Made by a program: the position numbers and the translations under genes. The notes below the pieces were generated by a model. It was given only the letters and a program-made list of their open reading frames with translations. It did not search any database and was not told where the DNA came from. 64,000 nucleotides of DNA from Pezizomycotina sp. ARF18 (lineage: Eukaryota > Ascomycota). The stretch covers positions 62,001 through 126,000 of the forward strand of contig AZLU01000006.1 in assembly GCA_002224055.1 (NCBI GenBank), in the 5' to 3' direction. Below are positions 58,459-64,000 of this stretch, piece by piece. Each line of letters opens with the position of its first letter. The stretch's first letter is position 1.

Positions 58459-59406
58459 TCAGTCTGTCTCAATGCTAGCTAGCAAACTCGCAGACGGCAC
58501 GAAGAAAACGTTCCCGTCAGCGCTGTCGAGAAATCCAACAATCGATCGTGGAGACCCGGTGGCTCCCCAATGAACATCCTCTGCAGCATCTTCTGAATAA
58601 CCCACAGCCTCCGCGAGTATCCAATGAAATAAGTCCCAAACTCCCCCTCCCCAGGCGACCCGAAAGGCATATTATCCCTCAAAATCTCATACTCCTCCCC
58701 GTCGTCCCCTCGATCGTCGCCAGCGATTTATGCGACTGCTGCGTCCCCTCGTCCGCGTCGTCGAGCTCAATATTATCAATCTTCGTGCGCCCTATAATGA
58801 TTTCTTGCTCTTCCGTAGATAATTTCCCCCACGCATTCATATCGTGAACGTACTTCTGTACCACGACGTAGCTACCCCCCAATGCGGCGCTGTCGTCTTC
58901 CTGCGTTACGAGCGTGGAAGCGGGAACACCCGGGCCGACGGGATTCGCGGTACCGTCGACGAAGCCGAGGAGGTCGCGGACGTCGAAGTAGCGGAAACCG
59001 TCGTTACGTCCGCGACGGAAACGGCGTCGCCGAGCTTATCCAGCAGCTGCCGCTCGAACTCGAAGCACAAATCCCGCTCGGAGCGGATGTGGAACAGTAA
59101 ATCCCCGGGCGTCGAGACGGCGGTGTGCCTCTGCCCTTTTACTTCTTGGAAAGGGTGTAATTCCGCCGGCCGAGGTAGGTTCGTCAAGCGGTCCCAGGCG
59201 TTACTGCCGATGCCGACGGTGCAGGCGAATTGGGCGCTGAGGTCGCGGATGAATACGTTCTTGGCGAGGTCGTCGACGCTCGCGACGACTTTCCGCGCGG
59301 TCGCGGTGGCCTCGGGGTCGTCTTTGACCGTGAGGACTAAGAAAGTGGCGGCCTGCGTGAGCGGCGCGCCGACTTTCTGCGGTTCGATGGGGATCCTGCG
59401 GGACAT
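58459..59406 (-). CDS. dye-decolorizing peroxidase (DyP type)
   Basis: A haem peroxidase oxidising dyes and phenolics with hydrogen peroxide. The start at 59406 opens MSRRIPIEPQKVGAPLTQAA. Ordered family blocks are TFLVLTVKDDPEATATA, FACTVGIGSNAWDRL, RPAELHPFQEVKGQRHTAV and TPGDLLFHIRSERDLCFEFE. In an adjacent frame follow GFRYFDVRDLLGFVDGTANP with the G-x-x-D-G motif (catalytic Asp), SYVVVQKYVHDMNAW with the proximal haem-ligand His, and EQEIIIGRTKIDNIEL. Then come DNMPFGSPGEGEFGTYFIGY, the region with the distal Arg, and SRRLWVIQKMLQRMF, with NVFFVPSASLLASIE at the C-terminus (stop at 58459). About 315 residues is normal for the compact, bacterial-like DyP class. No signal peptide is visible, so it may be intracellular. 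Three one-base shifts are needed. No intron is evident. Confidence 0.9.
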
Positions 59407-61804
59407 CGTGAAGGCGGACCTCGGTTGGGTTTATATGGGATACCAGGCCGGGCTCGTTCCTGTTCCGGATCCGATCGTGCCGAGATTGCTTTAGCGGGGC
59501 AGTGAAGAGCCGCAATTTGAAACTCGGAGCTGTTTTTGGAATCTGTTCGCGGAGAATGCGAAGCTCGATCGATTGCAAATGATTCCGCCGCGCGGGATAC
59601 TTCGCGTTCTGTTCAAGCTATACCACTTTGATGTCAAGCCGTCTTCAACGCTCAATCGTGCTGTCCAATCCCCTTCCTAGAGGTCTTAAGAGTTTCCAGG
59701 TACAGGGGCTCCCCACAACGGCGAGGATGATCAGTAACAAACAGTAACTGGGAGCATCCCGGATTGGGTGTGGCTGGATTTTCTAGTAGAATTGGCTTTT
59801 AGCTGTTTCGGCGAGGCGCTTTTGTCATAAGACATGCGTAGCAAGGATAAAATCATTACTGAAACTGCACTTATTAGTATATACGTATACCTATGAAGTT
59901 CTACTAATTAATTTCCAGCTTAACTTACCCTGGTTGTATTATTATGATCTAACTCAATCTTCAAATAAATCCTTAACAGTTGCTGAAGGTTGCACGTCCT
60001 GCTTCTCATTATCAAACCTCGGTAATATTAATTAATCATCGACGCAGCTTACAAAGAATATGCGGTAAAGGATCCATCAACATTTCCTCGCGCACATACG
60101 CATTCCTTCTAGACTGCCTGCCGAAGAGTTGGAACAGCTTAGAGACGATTTCTTCGGTTCTAAATATGCATTCAAGCTTTGGGTTTTAAAATTTAAACAA
60201 ATTTGATCTAGCAATCGTTAATCATAGGAATAGTATTACGCTGGGCACAGCGACGTTTATATTTGCTTGGAGGGAACCTTAGTTGCGTTCTGCTAATAAG
60301 GATATACCTAGGTAGTAATTTGATTTATCGTCCTGACGAGAGCTGACTATTATAACAAAACTTCTTAGAGATAATTAGTCAGTAATCGCGTCCCTGCCAT
60401 GGCGGAGATATCAATGTTTAATGAGTTACTTGTGAGCTATTCAATACGAATACGGAGACATTCGCCAAAAAAAGAATTTGCGGTTTTTACACACACACGG
60501 GAGTATATGACCTTGAGGATAATATGCAGCATACATCTGTAGTATATTCACGTCGTATTATCAGGAGTTGCACTTGGTTTTTCTACACTCATAAAGAAGA
60601 ACAGGAGCATATACAGAAAGAGCATAGACAATGAAACTAAAATTTAAATCTGTTAACAAGAGGAAAGGAATCGCATAAATCTCATATTCACTATCCGTGC
60701 TATGCTAAGATATCAATTGTAAAATCACTGGCAGCGAAAAAAGACCGAAAAATAAATCCAGCCTAACGCGTACGTATTCCACGCTAAACCAAGACGCACT
60801 TCACGCGAAGGAATACCTCATTAGTTTCCCAGACGGATCGCAATCCACGGACATCTTTCGATATACCGCTCATCGTGGATGGTCTGATATATATGACATC
60901 TTGAATACGACCTACAAGTTGAATTTGATTGATAAGGAGCACTAACGAGAGAAGCAACGCTATAGCGATTCCCATCACTAAATTGTAGGATGCTCAAGGA
61001 TGATTGAAAATGGGCGACGCGCAGAGCTTCTCTCGCGTCGCACACACGTTTTAGACATAAAGCCAACGCCAGTCAAACAACCTTTCAGGCTTAAATGAAT
61101 AATACTAAAGATGATATACAAGATGGAATATTAGATCAATAAACCGAGTACTTCAACAGTTCTATACGTTATGAAAAATGGACGAAGACCGCAATCTTGG
61201 TTATTAAATAAAGTACAGGTGGTTAAGAAGATCTAAATCTTCTTCAAATGCAAAAATGCCAAAATTAATAATGATAACCCTCAAAAGGTTGTAGCTGCCC
61301 TACATGACCACCAAAACATGACCACCAAATCCAAAAAAAAAAAAAAAAACCTCCTTTATTGGAACAGTTTAATGAAAGTGGAAGTAGAAAAGGTAGATAG
61401 AGATTAGAGTAATAAAACATTTATAGTCCCTCAATAGCTGCTACTTTATATCGGCGGAACGAGAAAAACCAAAGTCCAGTTAAAGTTCCGGGCTCTGTCG
61501 GCATCGCATTAAAGACCGCCTCGAGCGCAACAGCGAAAATAGGATACCGACGACTTGTTATAATTTATGAGAGGTAAACGGTATTTTTTTGGAGAATGTC
61601 AACACGTTAATACTCGTCAAGTTCTTAACTTCGAGACAAATATACATGTTAAGGAGTTTAGGAGAGATAGACTTAGCTCTTTGAAGGAGTTTCAAGTAAG
61701 TACCATCAGTGAATTGTACTTAACCGGGTTTAATTCTATATAACGCTACTTCCTTGCTGCCGGGACAGTAAAGGGGAGGTTCGCCACTTAAGGTCATAGC
61801 CGCA
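59407..61804. other. intergenic, non-coding
   Basis: No convincing coding signal. The 5' part is the likely peroxidase promoter. A+T content rises toward the island that follows. A 16-base A run lies at 61333-61348. Confidence 0.45.
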
Positions 61805-62996
61805 TAAAATAATCCCCCGAATATTTTAATACGTATTTTTCGCAATATTACATCAATTTTTAATCTTTTAATAAAGCTAGAGAAGTAATATTAATACTAC
61901 GATTCTATTATTTTAAGATAGAAATGACTTAGAATTATAAAAATAAAATATAAATTATAAAATCTTTTATATAGCTCGAAGATTATAATTAAGCTAAAGT
62001 ATTTTTATAAATATATAATATTATTATAATTAAGGCTTTTTAAGATGTTTAAGACGTATAGTTAAGCTTAATAAATTATTAATAATTTTTATAGTAATGC
62101 TATAATGCTTTTTATATTAAGAAGACAGTCTCTCTACTCTCCAGACTCCTTAATTTAATAATACTTACACATATGGCTACAGTGGTATTTAATATCAGGT
62201 GGGTCGGGCCGACCCGAGGGGGTGTTAACCCGCCCATACTACCCTATCGGGTCGCCACTACTAACCCGACCTGACTTATCACAAAAGTCTACGCAGAGGG
62301 TATGTACTATTATATAATATATTAACGTATAATAAGGATAGCTTAGCGCTTTTATTAAAAGCGTAGTAAGGTTAATACTATATAAGTATAGCGCTAAAGA
62401 ATATTATTAATTTATAATTTACTAGCTCTTAGCTTAGATTTTATTTATTTTTATAAGATACTTATATATTATATCTTTATACTTTAAACCTCTTATTTAA
62501 TATCTAAAAGATTATATATAGATTTAATCTCTTTTAAGCTAATATAATTAGTTATAAAAAAGCTAGAGCTATTCTTTAGCTCTTTAATTAATTAACTTAA
62601 TAAGTTATATATATATAATAGTAACTTAGCTTTTATATAGTAAATCTCTTTTCATTTAGCTTTTAAAGTATCTTAGTACCTTTTAATTTACCTTTCGTCA
62701 AGCTTTATATTATATTCCTACGACGCTAAAGCTGAAGTCTTTTTAAGTATTAATCCGTTACATATATATACAAGTTTAATTTTTTTTTTTTCTTTTAATT
62801 TATTTTATAATTATATTTATTTTTATTAAATAAATCGTTTAAATCTATAAATTTATATTATAAAAAACAAAGGTATGGAGATACGGTTATTTATATAATA
62901 GAGATTAAATTCTCCAAGATTTTACATATTTTTTTATAGTAGTAGTAGTAGTAAAAAAGAATATTTTAGCGATTTCTCGAGGTGTTAATTTTATTT
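61805..62996. repeat. very A+T-rich island, probable RIP-mutated repeat
   Basis: Composition changes sharply to mostly A and T, rich in TA steps (AATATATTAACG, TTATATATAT) and nearly free of CA and TG outside the GC-rich insert. This is the classic result of repeat-induced point mutation of a transposable element in ascomycetes. The original element cannot be named from what remains. The edges are sharp to within about 20 bases. Confidence 0.65.
62180..62280. mobile_element. possible terminus of a fungal hAT DNA transposon
   Basis: A GC-rich block inside the A+T island opens CAGTGGTATTTAATATC and contains GGGTCGGGCCGACCC, a 7-bp inverted repeat around one base, followed by further GGGTCG and ACCCGACC words. 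Ends starting CAGTGGT with repeated GGGT/ACCC subterminal motifs are known from fungal hAT elements. The opposite end and a transposase are not recognisable, so this is a lone terminus or a relic. Confidence 0.35.
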
Positions 62997-63422
62997 CTTA
63001 CCTTGGTCAGAAATTGTTGTACCAGTCGTTTTGGCCCACGCTAAATGCTCTGGGTTGTTATTACACCCGAGGTCTAAGACACTCGTTTAAATAGGTGTCT
63101 CAGCCACTATTATAGAGTAGAGTAATAGAGTTTGTCACACCAACACAGTTGCAATTTTAGAACTGCTGTTTATAGGTTTTTGGGAGCCCTTGTGGCTTCC
63201 CTACCCTGGCTAGCCTCGACAGCTAGACCAAAAAAAGGGGTCCAAATAGGTGGGGTGGGTCAGCTAAGCATCGCGTATTCACGCCGACGCGAGCGTCGAG
63301 CGGTTTTTATTGGCTCGCTTTTCTTGATTCTCATAGGTGCTTTTCCGTTCAAATAGCTCAGCTCAAATTAGCCCTGTGAGTCTACGTTCTCATTGTAACG
63401 ATATCTTCGAACCGGAGAGGGG
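62997..63422. other. upstream region of the cysteine-rich protein gene
   Basis: Normal composition resumes here. A small inverted repeat AGACAC...GTGTCT lies at 63077-63100. No gene is seen. Confidence 0.4.
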
Positions 63423-63430
63423 TGACGTCA
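63423..63430. promoter_or_regulatory. CRE palindrome TGACGTCA
   Basis: A perfect ATF/CREB-type bZIP site, 41 bases upstream of the TATA-like box and about 160 bases before the start codon of the next gene. The position fits a functional upstream element. Confidence 0.45.
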
Positions 63431-63470
63431 ACGGTCGGTTCACAGTCGAGCTTGTGTGTGCGTCCTATAG

Positions 63471-63478
63471 TATAAAAA
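63471..63478 (+). promoter_or_regulatory. TATA-like box
   Basis: TATAAAAA about 118 bases before the ATG at 63589, properly oriented for the downstream gene. Confidence 0.5.
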
Positions 63479-63588
63479 TCATCCCCAATTCCTTCTTCCT
63501 GGATGTTCTAAGCCTGTGCCAGACGCACTACACAAAATACAATATTCCAGAAAAATCCACCACGATTTCATCCCATCAAGCTCCCATT

Positions 63589-64000
63589 ATGCTTGCCAAA
63601 AACATCGCCGTCCTTTCACCCTCGCTGCGGGCCTTACTTCAGCTCAAATAGCTCGTACCAAGGCGATACCAGGCGCATGCCCCCAAGGCACGATACAGAA
63701 CGGGTCAAAATGCTGTACTCAAGAAACCCCAACATGTTCCGACCCCATCCAACCGCCGCCCGATCAGCCCTGCCCTCCGGCAGGAACCCTTACACTGACT
63801 TTTACGGGAGGGAGTGGTGCTGCCCTGGCAGGAGCCAGCACATCACCCCCGCTTGTTCCCGTCGCCCAGCAAGGCCGCCGTCAGTTGTGCAGACGGTTCT
63901 ACTCTGAATAGTGCTGGCAAGTGCTGTACTCCGGCGCCGGAACCTACTGCACTGATGTTCCACCCCAAGCTTCCGGCGGGATTTTCGCCTGCCCGGTTAA
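63589..64000 (+). CDS. small secreted cysteine-rich protein, partial at window end
   Basis: The ATG at 63589 opens MLAKNIAVL. The next frame continues FTLAAGLTSAQIARTKAIPG, together forming a typical secretion signal with cleavage after TSA. The mature part begins GACPQGTIQNGSKCCTQET. Further on, SCADGSTLNSAGKCCTP repeats the pattern C-x-x-G-x-x-x-N-x-x-G-K-C-C, and GTYCTDVPPQASGGIFACPV follows near the right edge. At least three one-base shifts separate these blocks. The repeated C-C pattern is like that of small secreted fungal proteins, some of them effector candidates, but I cannot name a family. The gene continues beyond the window. Confidence 0.55.

Noticed and set aside
58844-59494. 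Plus-strand ORF of 216 codons opposite the DyP gene
   Set aside because: Antisense shadow; no family features, while the minus strand matches DyP throughout.
63077-63100. Hairpin AGACAC...GTGTCT as transposon end or terminator
   Set aside because: Only six pairs with a twelve-base loop; expected by chance in a window this size.

Overview
This window reads as chromosomal DNA of a filamentous ascomycete (Pezizomycotina). The genes carry short introns with GTAAGT-type donors and CTAAC-type branch sites. Several families are typical of that group: a fungal 7-TM rhodopsin-domain protein, an L-amino-acid oxidase, a dye-decolorizing peroxidase and a fungal CadD-type transporter. There is also a roughly 1.2 kb extremely A+T-rich island of the kind left by repeat-induced point mutation (RIP). 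No bacterial, organellar or viral gene order is visible.

Layout. 1-4.9 kb is mostly non-coding, with a possible transporter tail at the left edge. 4.9-6.4 kb holds an unrecognised minus-strand gene. 7.3-10.5 kb holds two housekeeping genes in divergent arrangement: CAB4 (phosphopantetheine adenylyltransferase) and GPI14 (PIG-M mannosyltransferase). 11.6-13.75 kb is a long acidic orphan gene, and its 3' flank is duplicated about 2.1 kb downstream. 17-43 kb is a gene desert broken only by ERG9 (squalene synthase, 26.3-28.0 kb) and the rhodopsin-domain gene (35.2-36.6 kb). Inside it, about 20.0-25.5 kb is a highly diverged tandem satellite with a monomer near 250 bp. 43-59.4 kb is a gene-richer block, all on the minus strand: amidase, a tiny four-exon ATG44/mitofissin gene, CadD-like transporter, L-amino-acid oxidase, a deaminase-fold gene immediately followed upstream by a WD40 gene, and a DyP peroxidase. 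61.8-63.0 kb is the A+T-rich island, containing a GC-rich hAT-like terminus. The right edge enters a gene for a small secreted cysteine-rich protein.

Reading frames. Almost every conserved gene needs one or more one-base shifts to follow its family's conserved peptide, nearly always as if one base were missing. This includes ERG9, CAB4 and GPI14, which are essential in model fungi. The simplest reading is uncorrected indels in a long-read assembly rather than mass pseudogene formation, so gene boundaries and stops here are approximate.

The most interesting items are the ATG44 gene, which sits in an apparently empty stretch; the deaminase/WD40 gene pair; an LAAO intron consisting only of pyrimidines with no branch-point adenosine; and the old satellite array. 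The genes do not form one obvious pathway. LAAO and amidase both release ammonium from organic nitrogen, and the rest look like unrelated neighbours.
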